A DNA stretch of 64,000 nt from an uncultured SAR86 cluster bacterium. GTDB taxonomy: Bacteria > Pseudomonadota > Gammaproteobacteria > Magnimaribacterales > D2472. Each line of letters opens with the position of its first letter. The stretch's first letter is position 1. Shown one piece after another: positions 8,919 to 17,942 of the stretch. The stretch covers positions 164,014 to 228,013 of the forward strand of contig CACMVA010000002.1 of assembly GCA_902617045.1 (NCBI GenBank), written 5' to 3'. The notes below the pieces were generated by a model that searched no databases, was not told where the DNA came from, and saw only the letters and a program-made list of their open reading frames with translations. The position numbers and the translations under genes were made by a program.

Positions 8919-9589
8919 TATTTTTTATCAATTGACTGTTTATAAAAAATACTTGCTAGCTCCTCTGCAAAAATTAATGTACCTTGACTGATAGTTTCTG
9001 ATTCAGAGGTAAATTTATTAAAAGCTACTACTGCTGGTATAGCAGCAAATAGTCCCATGCCAGTTGCAATCAATGCCTCTGAGATTCCTGGTGCTACAGC
9101 ATTTATAGTAGCTTGAGTAGCATCTGAAAGTCCCATAAATGATGTCATTATCCCCCATACCGTCCCAAGCAAGCCTATGTATGGGCTAACAGATCCAACA
9201 TTTGCTAAAAAAGATAAATGCTTGTTCATTTCTTCTTCATCAGAAGCTATAGAAACCCTCATAGAGCGATTAATACTCTCAAGATCTAATTCAGAAATAC
9301 TGTCTCCAACCTTAATTGAATTAAATTCGCTAAAAGAATTTTTAAATAAGTTTCTTGCCCCATATAAATTATCATCTTTCAATACCTCGTTATACAAAGC
9401 GTCTAAATCTTTTCCACTCCAAAAAATTCTTAAAAATTCATCATTGGCGCTTTTTACTTTTCTAAAAAAATTATATCTTTCAACAATTATTATCCAGGAG
9501 AGTATTGAGGCAATAAAAAGAATTAACATTACCATCTTGACTACAATTCCTGCCTCTAAAATAAGATTTAATACTGAAATATCATCCAT
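8918..9589 (-). CDS. tolQ: Tol-Pal system protein TolQ
   Basis: MotA/TolQ/ExbB family channel subunit. The 223-residue protein has an N-terminal helix (about residues 14-36), a cytoplasmic loop, and two C-terminal helices with NVGSVSPYIGLLGTVWGIM (about 127-145) and GISEALIATGMGLFAAIPAVVAFN, which hold the conserved Thr and Pro of the motor pore. It works with TolR to energise TolA. Nine bases separate it from ybgC. Confidence 0.97.
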   Translation of the reverse strand: MDDISVLNLILEAGIVVKMVMLILFIASILSWIIIVERYNFFRKVKSANDEFLRIFWSGKDLDALYNEVLKDDNLYGARNLFKNSFSEFNSIKVGDSISELDLESINRSMRVSIASDEEEMNKHLSFLANVGSVSPYIGLLGTVWGIMTSFMGLSDATQATINAVAPGISEALIATGMGLFAAIPAVVAFNKFTSESETISQGTLIFAEELASIFYKQSIDKK

Positions 9590-9598
9590 AACACTATC

Positions 9599-10009
9599 CT
9601 AGTCAAAAATTAACAATAAATCATCAGGAAACTTTTTTGGTTTCTTCGATGATAGATTTATAAAACAAACCTCTACCTCACCATTAACAAATTCTTCTCC
9701 AGAAATTTTATCAACTACTTTTTGATAAAAAATCATCCTTGCATCAGATTTTTTTTCTACAATTGACTGAACAACTATTTGATTACCAAGCTCAGCAGCT
9801 TTTAAGTAATTAATTTTGATGCTTTTAACTATAAATGCTAGATCTTTTTCTCTTAATTTATTTTGAGAAATATTTGCATAAGATAGAAATTCAGATCTTG
9901 ATCTTTCGAAATACTTTAAGTAATTCGAATGATATACAACTCCTTGAAAATCTGTATCTTCAATATATATTTGAAATTCTATATCTTCACACTTGATAAT
10001 TTTTTTCAT
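9599..10009 (-). CDS. ybgC: YbgC-type acyl-CoA thioesterase
   Basis: Hot-dog-fold thioesterase of the 4-hydroxybenzoyl-CoA class, the regular first gene before tolQ. The motif EDTDFQGVVYHSNYLKYFERSRSE (in shorter form EDTD...GVVYHSNY) carries the catalytic Asp. I choose the ATG at 10009 (136 residues): a strong AGGAGGA site lies 11 bases upstream, and the family N-terminus aligns here. A longer frame would begin ten codons earlier. The gene starts inside the end of the upstream nuclease gene (23-bp overlap). Confidence 0.93.
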   Translation of the reverse strand: MKKIIKCEDIEFQIYIEDTDFQGVVYHSNYLKYFERSRSEFLSYANISQNKLREKDLAFIVKSIKINYLKAAELGNQIVVQSIVEKKSDARMIFYQKVVDKISGEEFVNGEVEVCFINLSSKKPKKFPDDLLLIFD

Positions 10010-10412
10010 GCAGCTCAATGTCCTCCTGAAATAACTCAAGTATTATCTGAATAAAATCTGGCCATAAAAGGTCTACAGTAACAAGATCGTTCTTAATATT
10101 GTGATTTATGGAGTTTGCTAATATTCGAACTTTAATAGGTCTATTGTTAAATTTATATACAAGTGCAGGTCTTAAACCCTCTTGATTCGATGATGCGAGA
10201 ACTTGCTCCCACCAATCAGGTCTAGGTTCTGCACCAGCTCCATATGCCTTACACTCAATACACCATCTTCCAAGCATGAGATCAGGTAACTCCTTAGTCC
10301 GAGTCTGCTCTAAGATTCTTTTGACTGGATTCTTTAAGTTAAGATCATTTATCAATGCATTAGCAATTTGTCGTTCAAATGCAGCACCTTTATTTCTTGA
10401 ATTGATTGACAA
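9987..10412 (-). CDS. Hjc/Hjr-like PD-(D/E)XK nuclease in place of ruvCAB
   Basis: A 141-residue protein with the layout of small Holliday-junction-type PD-(D/E)XK nucleases. It opens with RNKGAAFERQIANAL, giving an N-terminal Glu13, followed by PD at 43-44 and IECK at 52-55, so the putative metal site is Glu13/Asp44/Glu53/Lys55. A DWWEQVL helix and an ALVYKFNNRPIKV strand follow, a pattern I associate with phage-type resolvase-like nucleases. It sits between yebC and ybgC, exactly where Pseudomonas and related genomes carry ruvC-ruvA-ruvB. The fold is well supported by motifs; the junction-resolving role is inference from position. No substrate can be read from sequence, and it could instead be a repair or restriction-like nuclease. 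Confidence 0.75.
   Translation of the reverse strand: MSINSRNKGAAFERQIANALINDLNLKNPVKRILEQTRTKELPDLMLGRWCIECKAYGAGAEPRPDWWEQVLASSNQEGLRPALVYKFNNRPIKVRILANSINHNIKNDLVTVDLLWPDFIQIILELFQEDIELHEKNYQV
10021..10027 (-). promoter_or_regulatory. Strong ribosome binding site for ybgC
   Basis: AGGAGGA on the minus strand, 11 bases before the ATG at 10009 and inside the coding region of the nuclease. It decides the ybgC start against the longer in-frame alternative at 10039, which would place this site inside the coding sequence. Confidence 0.7.
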
Positions 10413-10415
10413 AAT

Positions 10416-11153
10416 TTATTCCTTAATCTCAAAATTTTCCGGGAATTCTGCATTAGTGTGAACTTCTTGGACATCATCAAGATCATCCATAAACTCCATA
10501 ATATTTAAGACTTTTTCAGACATATCTTGATCAAGGTCCACAAGTGTATCAGCTCGCAAGGTTAGTTCGGCATTAATATATTGGATATCATTCTCTTTAA
10601 AGAAATCAATAACCTTATTAAATTGATTTGGATCTGTTGTTACTTCAAAGAAATCATCTTCTTCTGAAAAATCTTGTGCTCCAGATTCAATAACATTCTC
10701 CATAAGAATTTCTTCTGAGTAATCCTTATTTATGTGGATTACTCCAAGTTTTTTAAATAAATATGAAACAGATCCATCAGTTCCAAGATTACCTCCAAAC
10801 TTTGAGAATGCATGCCTAACATCTGAAACAGTCCTATTTCTATTATCTGTCATAGTTTCTACAAGGATAGCAACTCCTCCTGGACCATATCCTTCAAATA
10901 TTATTTCTTCTAATTCTCCAGTTTCTCCTGTCCCCGAACCTTTTTCTATAGCTCTTTTAATAGTGTCTTTAGGCATATTTGCAGCATTTGCCTTTTCAAG
11001 AGCTAGTCTCAATCTTGGATTATCATTTGGATCAGGGCCATCCTTCGCTGCAACAGTAATTTCTCTTATGACCTTGGTCCAAACCTTTCCTCGTGATGCG
11101 TCTTGTCTGGCTTTCCTATGTTTTATGTTTGCCCATTTTGAATGACCAGCCAT
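10416..11153 (-). CDS. yebC: YebC/PmpR family protein (TACO1-like)
   Basis: Cytoplasmic YebC/TACO1 family protein, linked in other species to relief of ribosome stalling at proline runs and to transcriptional control. The 245 residues begin with the signature MAGHSKWANIKHRKARQD and include the family's GYGPGGVAILVE and GGNLGTDGSVSYLF segments. It lies 3 bp after aspS and 3 bp before the nuclease gene, in the standard aspS-yebC order. Confidence 0.97.
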   Translation of the reverse strand: MAGHSKWANIKHRKARQDASRGKVWTKVIREITVAAKDGPDPNDNPRLRLALEKANAANMPKDTIKRAIEKGSGTGETGELEEIIFEGYGPGGVAILVETMTDNRNRTVSDVRHAFSKFGGNLGTDGSVSYLFKKLGVIHINKDYSEEILMENVIESGAQDFSEEDDFFEVTTDPNQFNKVIDFFKENDIQYINAELTLRADTLVDLDQDMSEKVLNIMEFMDDLDDVQEVHTNAEFPENFEIKE

Positions 11154-11156
11154 TAA

Positions 11157-12923
11157 CTATTCTTCCTTATGTGTACTAATTATTTTAAGTTCATCAAGCT
11201 GATCTTTATCAACCTTACTTGGAGCATCCGTTAATAGACATGTCGCGCTTTGAGTTTTAGGGAATGCAATCACATCTCTTATGTTTGTAGTATCTGTTAC
11301 AAGCATGACAATTCTATCTAATCCGAATGCGATTCCACCATGAGGTGGACAACCTGAGGACAAAGCCTTTAGAAGGAAACCAAACTTACTCTCAGCTTCT
11401 TTCTTTGAAATGTTAAGAATTTCAAAAATTGCTTCTTGCATATTTTTATCATAAATTCTTAAAGATCCTCCACCTATTTCATATCCGTTCAAAACAACAT
11501 CATATGCATATGCAAGAACATCGTTTGGATTTTCTAAAAGCTCTTTCTTTGATGCTTTAGGTAAAGTAAATGGATGATGAAGCGGTGTTAGACTTCCCTC
11601 GGCATTTAATTCAAACATTGGAAAATTCACTATCCAACAAGGAGCCCATTTTGAAACATATAAATCTAAATCATGTCCTAATTTTTTAATAAGACTACTC
11701 ATTGATAAGTTAACAACAGATTCACTTCCAGCTCCAAAAAAGATTAAATCATCTGTTTTCACTTCAAGAGTTTTAAAAATATTTTGAATTGTTTTTTTAT
11801 TTAAAAACTTCAGTATGGGAGACTGAATGCCATTCTCAAGATCTTTAACATCATTAATCTTTATGTAAGCAAGCCCTTTTGCACCCAACTTAGATACAAA
11901 TTTTGTATAGTCATCAATTTGACCTCTTGACATTGTATTTCCGTTAGGAACTTTTAAAGCAACCACTCTTGATCCTTCCTTTTTAGCAGGATCAGAGAAT
12001 ACTTTGAATTCCTCATTAATAACAAGATCTGATATTTCTTTGAGCTTTAAAGGAATCCTTAAATCTGGTTTATCACAACCATATTCCTCCATAGCATCAT
12101 GCCAATCAATCACCTCAAATTTACCAAGTTTTTCTCCACAGAATTCTTTAATTACATCTTTAATCATCTTTTCGCTAAGCTTCATGATTTCTTCCTGATT
12201 AATGAAAGATGCCTCAATATCAATTTGAGTAAATTCTGGTTGTCTATCTGCCCTCAAATCCTCATCTCTAAAACATCGGGCAATTTGATAATATTTATCT
12301 AAGCCGCCAATCATCAAGAGTTGTTTGAATAATTGAGGTGATTGAGGTAATGCATAAAAACTACCTGGTTGAACTCTGCTTGGTAAAATATAATCTCTGG
12401 CGCCTTCTGGAGTAGCTTTAGTTAAAATTGGCGTTTCAATCTCATGAAATTCATTTTTATCAAGGTAGTTTCTAATTAAAGAAGTAATTTTTGATCTTTT
12501 AATAATTCGATCATTCATTTCTGGGCGTCTAAGATCAAGCACCCTATTCTTTAATCTTACATCTTCATTAACTTCCTGATATTCGTCTATTGGAAAAACT
12601 GGAGTGTTTGCCTTGCTGAGGATATTGATATTAGCGACCTCTATCTCAATTTCACCAGTTTGCATATTTTTATTTATTGTTCCTTCAAGTCTATTTCTTA
12701 CAACACCTTCTATCTGAACAACAAATTCGTTTCTTATTGATTCTGCTAATTGGAATGATTCTTTATTATCAGGATTTACAACAGCTTGGCATATACCTTT
12801 TATATCCCTCACATCTAAAAAAATTACTCCTCCATGATCTCTTCTTCTATGTATCCATCCACAGATAGTAACCTTCTCTTTGAGATTAGATGATGTAATT
12901 TCACCACAATAATGAGATTTCAT
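11157..12923 (-). CDS. aspS: Aspartyl-tRNA synthetase
   Basis: Class II aminoacyl-tRNA synthetase that charges tRNA with aspartate. The 588-residue bacterial-type enzyme has an N-terminal OB-fold ([19 protein letters not shown]), motif 2 with [18 protein letters not shown], the GAD insertion domain (about residues 300-410), and motif 3 [13 protein letters not shown] near the C-terminus. Length matches E. coli (590). Whether it also charges tRNA-Asn is unknown; the start of gatC at the right edge shows that an amidotransferase is present in the genome. Confidence 0.98.
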   Translation of the reverse strand: MKSHYCGEITSSNLKEKVTICGWIHRRRDHGGVIFLDVRDIKGICQAVVNPDNKESFQLAESIRNEFVVQIEGVVRNRLEGTINKNMQTGEIEIEVANINILSKANTPVFPIDEYQEVNEDVRLKNRVLDLRRPEMNDRIIKRSKITSLIRNYLDKNEFHEIETPILTKATPEGARDYILPSRVQPGSFYALPQSPQLFKQLLMIGGLDKYYQIARCFRDEDLRADRQPEFTQIDIEASFINQEEIMKLSEKMIKDVIKEFCGEKLGKFEVIDWHDAMEEYGCDKPDLRIPLKLKEISDLVINEEFKVFSDPAKKEGSRVVALKVPNGNTMSRGQIDDYTKFVSKLGAKGLAYIKINDVKDLENGIQSPILKFLNKKTIQNIFKTLEVKTDDLIFFGAGSESVVNLSMSSLIKKLGHDLDLYVSKWAPCWIVNFPMFELNAEGSLTPLHHPFTLPKASKKELLENPNDVLAYAYDVVLNGYEIGGGSLRIYDKNMQEAIFEILNISKKEAESKFGFLLKALSSGCPPHGGIAFGLDRIVMLVTDTTNIRDVIAFPKTQSATCLLTDAPSKVDKDQLDELKIISTHKEE

Positions 12924-12936
12924 GATATTTCCCTAT

Positions 12937-13227
12937 TCACTTCTTAATTTTATCTTGTTTAGACCCTTTCTTGGAGTCTGTTTTGGAAGTTTCTTTTGTT
13001 TTGTCATTTTTTGCACCATCACTTGAAGCTATATTCTTTTTTTTGCCTGTTTTAAAGTCTGTTTCATACCACCCACCACCTTTGAGCCTAAAAGAAGGTG
13101 CTGAGATTTGCTTCTTAAGGCCTTTCTTGTTGCATTTTGGGCAAACCTCTTTTGGTTTATCATTAATTTTTTGAATTATCTCAATTTCATGTTCACATTT
13201 AGAACATTTGTAGTCATAAATCGGCAT
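12937..13227 (-). CDS. FmdB-family zinc-ribbon protein
   Basis: A small 96-residue protein that starts MPIYDYKCSKCEHEIE and carries two CxxC pairs (Cys8/11 and Cys29/32) forming a zinc ribbon, then a low-complexity Lys/Ser/Asp tail. It matches the FmdB/CxxC family of putative regulators; the function is not established. An fmdB-aspS pair is common in gammaproteobacteria. It is the first gene of the long leftward operon and lies 31 bp from the divergent proS. Confidence 0.9.
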   Translation of the reverse strand: MPIYDYKCSKCEHEIEIIQKINDKPKEVCPKCNKKGLKKQISAPSFRLKGGGWYETDFKTGKKKNIASSDGAKNDKTKETSKTDSKKGSKQDKIKK

Positions 13228-13258
13228 AAGTCCTCAAAAAAAGATAAAATTATAAACT

Positions 13259-14539
13259 ATGTTATTTTCAAAGCTACTATTACCTACTCTTAAGGATGCT
13301 CCTCAAGAAGCAGAAGTTGTGAGTCACAAATTAATGCTTCGTTCAGGCATGATACGTAAAGTTGCTTCAGGTATCTATACTTGGCTTCCACTAGGCTTAA
13401 AAGTTCTTAAAAAAGTAGAAAAAATTGTAAGAGAAGAAATGGATAATTCTGGTGCTCAAGAGGTGTTTATGCCAATGGTTCAGCCAAGGGAATTATGGGA
13501 AGAAACAAAAAGATGGGAAAAAATGGGTCCTGAATTACTTAGAATCAAAGATAGGCATGATAGAGATTTTTGTTTAGGTCCCACACATGAAGAAGTTATC
13601 ACTGATATTATTAGGGATAATGTCAAAAGCTACCGAGAACTTCCATTAAATATTTATCAGATTCAAACTAAATTTAGAGACGAGGTAAGACCTAGATATG
13701 GAATTATGCGGGGAAGAGAGTTTTTAATGAAAGATTCTTACAGCTTTAATATCGATGAGGAGTCGTTACAGGAAACATATTTAATTATGAGAGAAACTTA
13801 TAAAAAAGTTCTTGAAAGAATAGGACTTGAATACAAAATTTCTGCTGCCGACTCTGGAGCCATTGGTGGAGATAGTTCTGAGGAATTTCATGTGCTTGCT
13901 GAAAATGGTGAAGATACCATTGCCATAAGTGATTCATCTGAGTTTGCAATCAATACTGAGCTTCTTTTAAAAGATGGAGAAGATATAAGCACACTTGAAG
14001 GCAAACCTTCTCCAGATGGCAATGGAACAATTCAAATAAAGAAAGGGATAGAGGTTGGTCATATTTTTAAACTTGGAAAGTTATATGCGGAATCAATGAA
14101 AGCAAGTGTTCTAAATTCTGATGGAAATGCTTCAACATTATTTATGGGTTGTTATGGAATTGGGGTTTCAAGACTTGTTGCAGCAGCAATTGAACAAAAT
14201 CATGATGAAAAAGGTATTGTTTGGCCGCATAGTATTGCACCCTTTGACATAAATATTATTTCTATTGGATATGATAAGAATAAAGATATTGCTAAAGCAT
14301 CAACAGATTTATACAGAGAACTTTCAGAAATGAATTATTCTGTACTGCTAGATGATAGAAAAGATGGATATGGAGTGAAAATAAAAGATTCAGAACTTAT
14401 AGGAATACCTCTAAATATTGTAATAGGTAAAAAATTTACAGAAGATAATGAAGTTGAGCTCATAGGAAGAAATGGTGAAACTTCCACGAACCCCATTACA
14501 GAAATAAAAACTATTTTAGATTTTTTTAAGAATAAATAA
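13259..14539 (+). CDS. proS: Prolyl-tRNA synthetase lacking the editing insertion
   Basis: Class II synthetase that charges tRNA-Pro. The 426 residues hold the catalytic core ([12 protein letters not shown]; motif 2 [40 protein letters not shown]) and the C-terminal anticodon-binding domain ([12 protein letters not shown] onward). E. coli ProRS has 572 residues, with an insertion (INS) between motifs 2 and 3 that hydrolyses Ala-tRNA-Pro. Here that region, about residues 224-260, is only a short linker, as in many alphaproteobacterial ProRS. Post-transfer editing must be absent or done in trans by a ProXp/YbaK-type protein, none of which is visible here. Its last base lies 4 bp from the end of the convergent thiolase gene. 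Confidence 0.96.
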   Translation: MLFSKLLLPTLKDAPQEAEVVSHKLMLRSGMIRKVASGIYTWLPLGLKVLKKVEKIVREEMDNSGAQEVFMPMVQPRELWEETKRWEKMGPELLRIKDRHDRDFCLGPTHEEVITDIIRDNVKSYRELPLNIYQIQTKFRDEVRPRYGIMRGREFLMKDSYSFNIDEESLQETYLIMRETYKKVLERIGLEYKISAADSGAIGGDSSEEFHVLAENGEDTIAISDSSEFAINTELLLKDGEDISTLEGKPSPDGNGTIQIKKGIEVGHIFKLGKLYAESMKASVLNSDGNASTLFMGCYGIGVSRLVAAAIEQNHDEKGIVWPHSIAPFDINIISIGYDKNKDIAKASTDLYRELSEMNYSVLLDDRKDGYGVKIKDSELIGIPLNIVIGKKFTEDNEVELIGRNGETSTNPITEIKTILDFFKNK

Positions 14540-14543
14540 TTTC

Positions 14544-15725
14544 TTAGCTAACTCTTTTAATAATAGTTGCATTAGCGGTTCCCCCGCCCTCGCATATTGC
14601 TTGTAATGCGTATTTACCCTTTCTTCTCTCTAACTCATGAAGCATAGTAGTCATTAGCTTTGCCCCTGTTGCGCCAAGAGGATGTCCGAGCGCCATTGCA
14701 CCACCATTAACATTTAATTTGCTTCTATCTGCCTTTAATTCTTCAGCCCATGCAAGAGGTACTGGAGCAAATGCTTCATTGACTTCATATATATCCATAT
14801 CATCAATGCTTAATTTAGCAATGTCTAAAGCCTTATGTGATGCGGGTATTGGTCCAGTCAACATAAATACAGGATCATCTCCAACAACAGAAATAGATAC
14901 TATTTCTGCCCTTGGGTTAGATTTGATCTTTTTTAGTCCTGCGTCATTGCAAATAAGAACAGCTGCAGCTCCATCTGTGATTTGACTGGCATTACCAGCG
15001 GTAATTTTGCCACCTTCAGTTACTGGGTTCAATCCTGCTAATTTATCAAGACTAGCATCAAATCTAATACCTTCATCTGCCATTACTAAATCGTTAATGC
15101 CTTCAGCATTTTTACCTTCGACAGGTAGAATTTCTTTATCAAAATATTTTGATTCTGTTGCTTGAGCTGCCTTTTGATGACTTTCCAAAGCAAATTGATC
15201 TAGATCTTCACGAGAAAGATTCCATTTATCAGCTACTAGTTCTGCGCCTGTAAATTGAGAGAAAAATATATCTGGGTATCTTTCTTTCATTCCTTCAGAA
15301 TCAAACGGTAGCCCGTGTCCTGCATTATATCCATCTGTAACTGCTGCACCGATAGGTACCATAGACATTACTTCAACACCTCCACCAATAACAATATCTT
15401 GAGTACCAGACATTACAGCCTGAATTGCGAAGTGAATTGCTTGTTGAGATGAACCACATTGTCTATCAACAGAAGTTCCAGGAACAGATTCAGGAAAAGA
15501 CGAAGACAAGACTGCATTTCTAGCTACGTTTCCTGATTGTGCCCCAACCTGATCAACACAGCCAAAAATTACATCGTCTACAAGCACAGGATCAATATCT
15601 AATCTCGTTACTAATTCATCTAGAACCTTTGCTCCAAGATCAGCCGGGTGCCATAGACTCAATCTTCCATCTCTTTTACCACCAGCTGTTCTTACTGCTT
15701 CAACAATATATGCTTTCTCTGCCAT
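14544..15725 (-). CDS. Acetyl-CoA C-acetyltransferase (thiolase)
   Basis: A 393-residue thiolase-fold enzyme that joins or splits acyl-CoA and acetyl-CoA. The catalytic residues are Cys90 in DRQCGSSQQ, His348 in ALGHPLGATG and Cys378 in ICEGGGTANA. The set fits a degradative FadA-like or steroid/lipid-type thiolase; sequence alone does not fix the substrate. No other beta-oxidation gene is adjacent. It lies downstream of recA on the same strand, and its ribosome site AGGA is embedded in the recA terminator hairpin. Confidence 0.93.
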   Translation of the reverse strand: MAEKAYIVEAVRTAGGKRDGRLSLWHPADLGAKVLDELVTRLDIDPVLVDDVIFGCVDQVGAQSGNVARNAVLSSSFPESVPGTSVDRQCGSSQQAIHFAIQAVMSGTQDIVIGGGVEVMSMVPIGAAVTDGYNAGHGLPFDSEGMKERYPDIFFSQFTGAELVADKWNLSREDLDQFALESHQKAAQATESKYFDKEILPVEGKNAEGINDLVMADEGIRFDASLDKLAGLNPVTEGGKITAGNASQITDGAAAVLICNDAGLKKIKSNPRAEIVSISVVGDDPVFMLTGPIPASHKALDIAKLSIDDMDIYEVNEAFAPVPLAWAEELKADRSKLNVNGGAMALGHPLGATGAKLMTTMLHELERRKGKYALQAICEGGGTANATIIKRVS

Positions 15726-15758
15726 AAAAAAATCCTACTAAAGTTAATTAATAGGATT
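15726..15758 (-). terminator. Rho-independent terminator of recA overlapping the thiolase RBS
   Basis: On the minus strand AATCCTA (15752-15758) pairs with TAGGATT (15731-15737) across a 14-base loop and is followed by a run of T (15726-15732). It lies between the recA stop and the thiolase start. The 3' arm contains the AGGA that serves as the thiolase ribosome site, 7 bases before its ATG, so folding would both end recA transcription and hide the site. The stem is AT-rich and short, so strength is uncertain. Confidence 0.55.
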
Positions 15759-15773
15759 TATTGTATCAAAAAT

Positions 15774-16781
15774 TTATTTAGATTTACTTGAAATGTAAGA
15801 AGATCTTATTTCTTTTACAAGTTTGTCTCTAACTTTTGCATTTTCTTTTAGGAAAGTACTAGCTTTTACCTTACCTTGTCCAATACTCTCACCATCTAAT
15901 TTATAAAAAGCACCTGATTTATCAACCAAACCAAGTTTGTGACCAAAGTCTAATATTTCACCTTCCTGGTTGATTCCTTGTCCATACATAATCTGGAACT
16001 CTGCTTGTTTAAAAGGAGGAGATACTTTATTTTTGACAACTTTAACTCTTGTTTCGTTACCCATTACTTCGTCTCCCTCTTTTACAGAACCAATTCTTCT
16101 AATATCTAATCTTACTGAAGAATAGAACTTTAAAGCATTACCACCAGTAGTTGTTTCAGGACTGCCAAACATAACACCAATTTTCATTCTTATTTGATTA
16201 ATAAAAACAACAGTGGCGCCAGACCTTTGAATGTTACCTGTAATTTTTCTAAGGGCTTGTGACATTAATCTAGCTTGAAGGCCAACATGATGGTCTCCCA
16301 TCTCTCCTTCAATTTCTGCTCTTGGAACCAATGCGGCAACGGAATCGATAATTACCAAATCTACGCTCTTAGATTTGACTAACATATCTGCAACTTCTAA
16401 TGCCTGTTCTCCAGTATCAGGTTGTGATAATAGCAATTCATCTACATTGACACCTAATTTTTCAGCATATTGTGGGTCTAAAGCATGTTCAGCATCAATA
16501 AAGGCACAAGTTCCTCCTTCTTTTTGACATTGAGCAATTATTTGAAGTGTCAGGGTAGTTTTACCAGAAGACTCAGGTCCATAAATTTCTGTAACTCTCC
16601 CTTTTGGAATTCCTCCTATTCCAAGTGCAATATCAAGACCAAGTGATCCTGTTGAAATTGAGGGGATATCAAGATTTTCTCGATCGCCCATTCTCATTAC
16701 TGTTCCTTTACCAAAATGATCGTCAATACTTGCAATAGTATCTTTTAATGATTTTGAAGTAGTATCTTTCGATTTAGGCAT
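15774..16781 (-). CDS. recA: Recombinase RecA
   Basis: DNA strand-exchange ATPase and LexA co-protease. The 335-residue protein has the Walker A motif GPESSGKTT (residues 68-76), the Walker B strand [12 protein letters not shown], and the L2 region with [14 protein letters not shown]. It is slightly shorter than E. coli RecA (353) at the acidic C-terminus. AAGGAG at 16788-16793 lies 6 bases before the ATG. A near-consensus LexA box sits in its promoter. It is transcribed leftward and ends at a hairpin before the thiolase. Confidence 0.98.
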   Translation of the reverse strand: MPKSKDTTSKSLKDTIASIDDHFGKGTVMRMGDRENLDIPSISTGSLGLDIALGIGGIPKGRVTEIYGPESSGKTTLTLQIIAQCQKEGGTCAFIDAEHALDPQYAEKLGVNVDELLLSQPDTGEQALEVADMLVKSKSVDLVIIDSVAALVPRAEIEGEMGDHHVGLQARLMSQALRKITGNIQRSGATVVFINQIRMKIGVMFGSPETTTGGNALKFYSSVRLDIRRIGSVKEGDEVMGNETRVKVVKNKVSPPFKQAEFQIMYGQGINQEGEILDFGHKLGLVDKSGAFYKLDGESIGQGKVKASTFLKENAKVRDKLVKEIRSSYISSKSK

Positions 16782-16797
16782 AATTAACTCCTTAATT

Positions 16798-16842
16798 TAC
16801 TGTATATTTATACAGTATATAGTATTTTTCTATTTTTTTAAA
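16798..16842 (-). promoter_or_regulatory. recA promoter with LexA (SOS) box
   Basis: The palindrome CTGTATATTTATACAG with TA flanks occupies 16798-16817 and differs at one base from the 20-bp E. coli LexA consensus. On the minus strand a TATACT -10 (16814-16819) overlaps the box edge and TTTAAA (16837-16842) lies 17 bp upstream as a weak -35, so LexA binding would block the polymerase. This predicts SOS control of recA. The lexA gene is not in the window. Confidence 0.88.
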
Positions 16843-16898
16843 CAGTTTTGTGTAAATTTAAAAATTAGTAAGCTAAAATTCAGTCTTCTCAACTAATT

Positions 16899-17216
16899 AT
16901 GACATACGTAGTAACAGAATCATGCATTAAATGTAAATACACTGATTGTGTTGAAGTATGTCCTGTTGATTGCTTTTACGAAGGTCCAGAATTCCTTGTC
17001 ATACATCCAGATGAATGCATTGACTGTGGTTTATGCGAGCCTGAATGCCCTATTGAAGCTATTTATGCAGATGACGAATTACCGTCAGATCAAATAGAAT
17101 TCATAGAGATCAATCTCAGGCTTTCTGAAGTTTATGAAAATATAACTGAAGCGAAAGAACCATTACCAGAGGCTGAGAAATATAAAGATATTAAAGGTAA
17201 AAAGGAATTTTTATAA
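16899..17216 (+). CDS. fdxA: 7Fe ferredoxin FdxA
   Basis: Small electron carrier with one [3Fe-4S] and one [4Fe-4S] cluster. The 105 residues match the Azotobacter FdI / Pseudomonas FdxA family almost throughout: Cys9, Cys17 and Cys21 in [13 protein letters not shown], and Cys40, 43, 46 and 50 in [11 protein letters not shown]. The C-terminal acidic tail with EPLPEAEKY is also typical. The redox partner is unknown. It is divergent from recA across 117 bp and overlaps the convergent DUF368 gene by 6 bp. Confidence 0.96.
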   Translation: MTYVVTESCIKCKYTDCVEVCPVDCFYEGPEFLVIHPDECIDCGLCEPECPIEAIYADDELPSDQIEFIEINLRLSEVYENITEAKEPLPEAEKYKDIKGKKEFL

Positions 17217-17942
17217 AAGAAAATTAACTATTTCTGCAAGATCCAATAACCCAGCAGAAAAAATTAATCCACCAAAAAATATTAGTATTGATTTTCCATA
17301 TTTCTCATATGCTTTATTAATAATCCTGGGCATAATTATTAAAGCTATTAACATTCCAATAGCAAAAGGAAGTAATACATCAATATTAAGATTCGATATG
17401 CTGCCAATAATATAAGGATAAATACCAACGGCTAACAAAAATGCGCTGCCAGATATTCCTGGAAAAAGTAAAAATGTGCATGCAAAAAAACCAAATATAA
17501 TTAGCGCACCTTCAGAGGGTGTAAATGGACCATCAGGTGGATATGATCCGGTTATGTAAAAGCCACTTAGCAAAAAACCAATAAAAATTGCAAGAAAAAC
17601 ATTTAAGTAAAAAGTTTTGCCTTTATTAATATTTTCTTTCAAGTAAGTATTTATTAACAAAAAAATGCCGTATCCAATCATTATAAAAGCTATAAAAATG
17701 TTAAATGCTTGAGTAAAGTTCGTGTATAAAAAGTTAACAAGAGAAGAAAATAAAAATACACTTAATACCATCCCAACAAATAATGGAATAATTAAATTTA
17801 AATCTCTAAATTTCGTCAAAAAATTTAGAATCTTTTCATAGACTCCAAACATTAATGCTACAGTCGCACCAGATATACCTGGTAACAATTCAGATATGCC
17901 TATGAAGACACCTGCTGTAAAGTATTTAAGTTGATCTTTCAT
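17211..17942 (-). CDS. DUF368 membrane protein
   Basis: A 243-residue inner-membrane protein with seven or eight hydrophobic segments. The two matching segments [25 protein letters not shown] (residues about 15-39) and [23 protein letters not shown] (about 157-179) form the internal repeat characteristic of DUF368 proteins. Members of this family have been tied to polyprenyl-phosphate flipping in some bacteria; I cannot assign that here from sequence alone. The start overlaps the pcm stop by 4 bp (ATGA), so it is coupled to surE-pcm, where related genomes have nlpD and rpoS. Confidence 0.85.
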   Translation of the reverse strand: MKDQLKYFTAGVFIGISELLPGISGATVALMFGVYEKILNFLTKFRDLNLIIPLFVGMVLSVFLFSSLVNFLYTNFTQAFNIFIAFIMIGYGIFLLINTYLKENINKGKTFYLNVFLAIFIGFLLSGFYITGSYPPDGPFTPSEGALIIFGFFACTFLLFPGISGSAFLLAVGIYPYIIGSISNLNIDVLLPFAIGMLIALIIMPRIINKAYEKYGKSILIFFGGLIFSAGLLDLAEIVNFLL

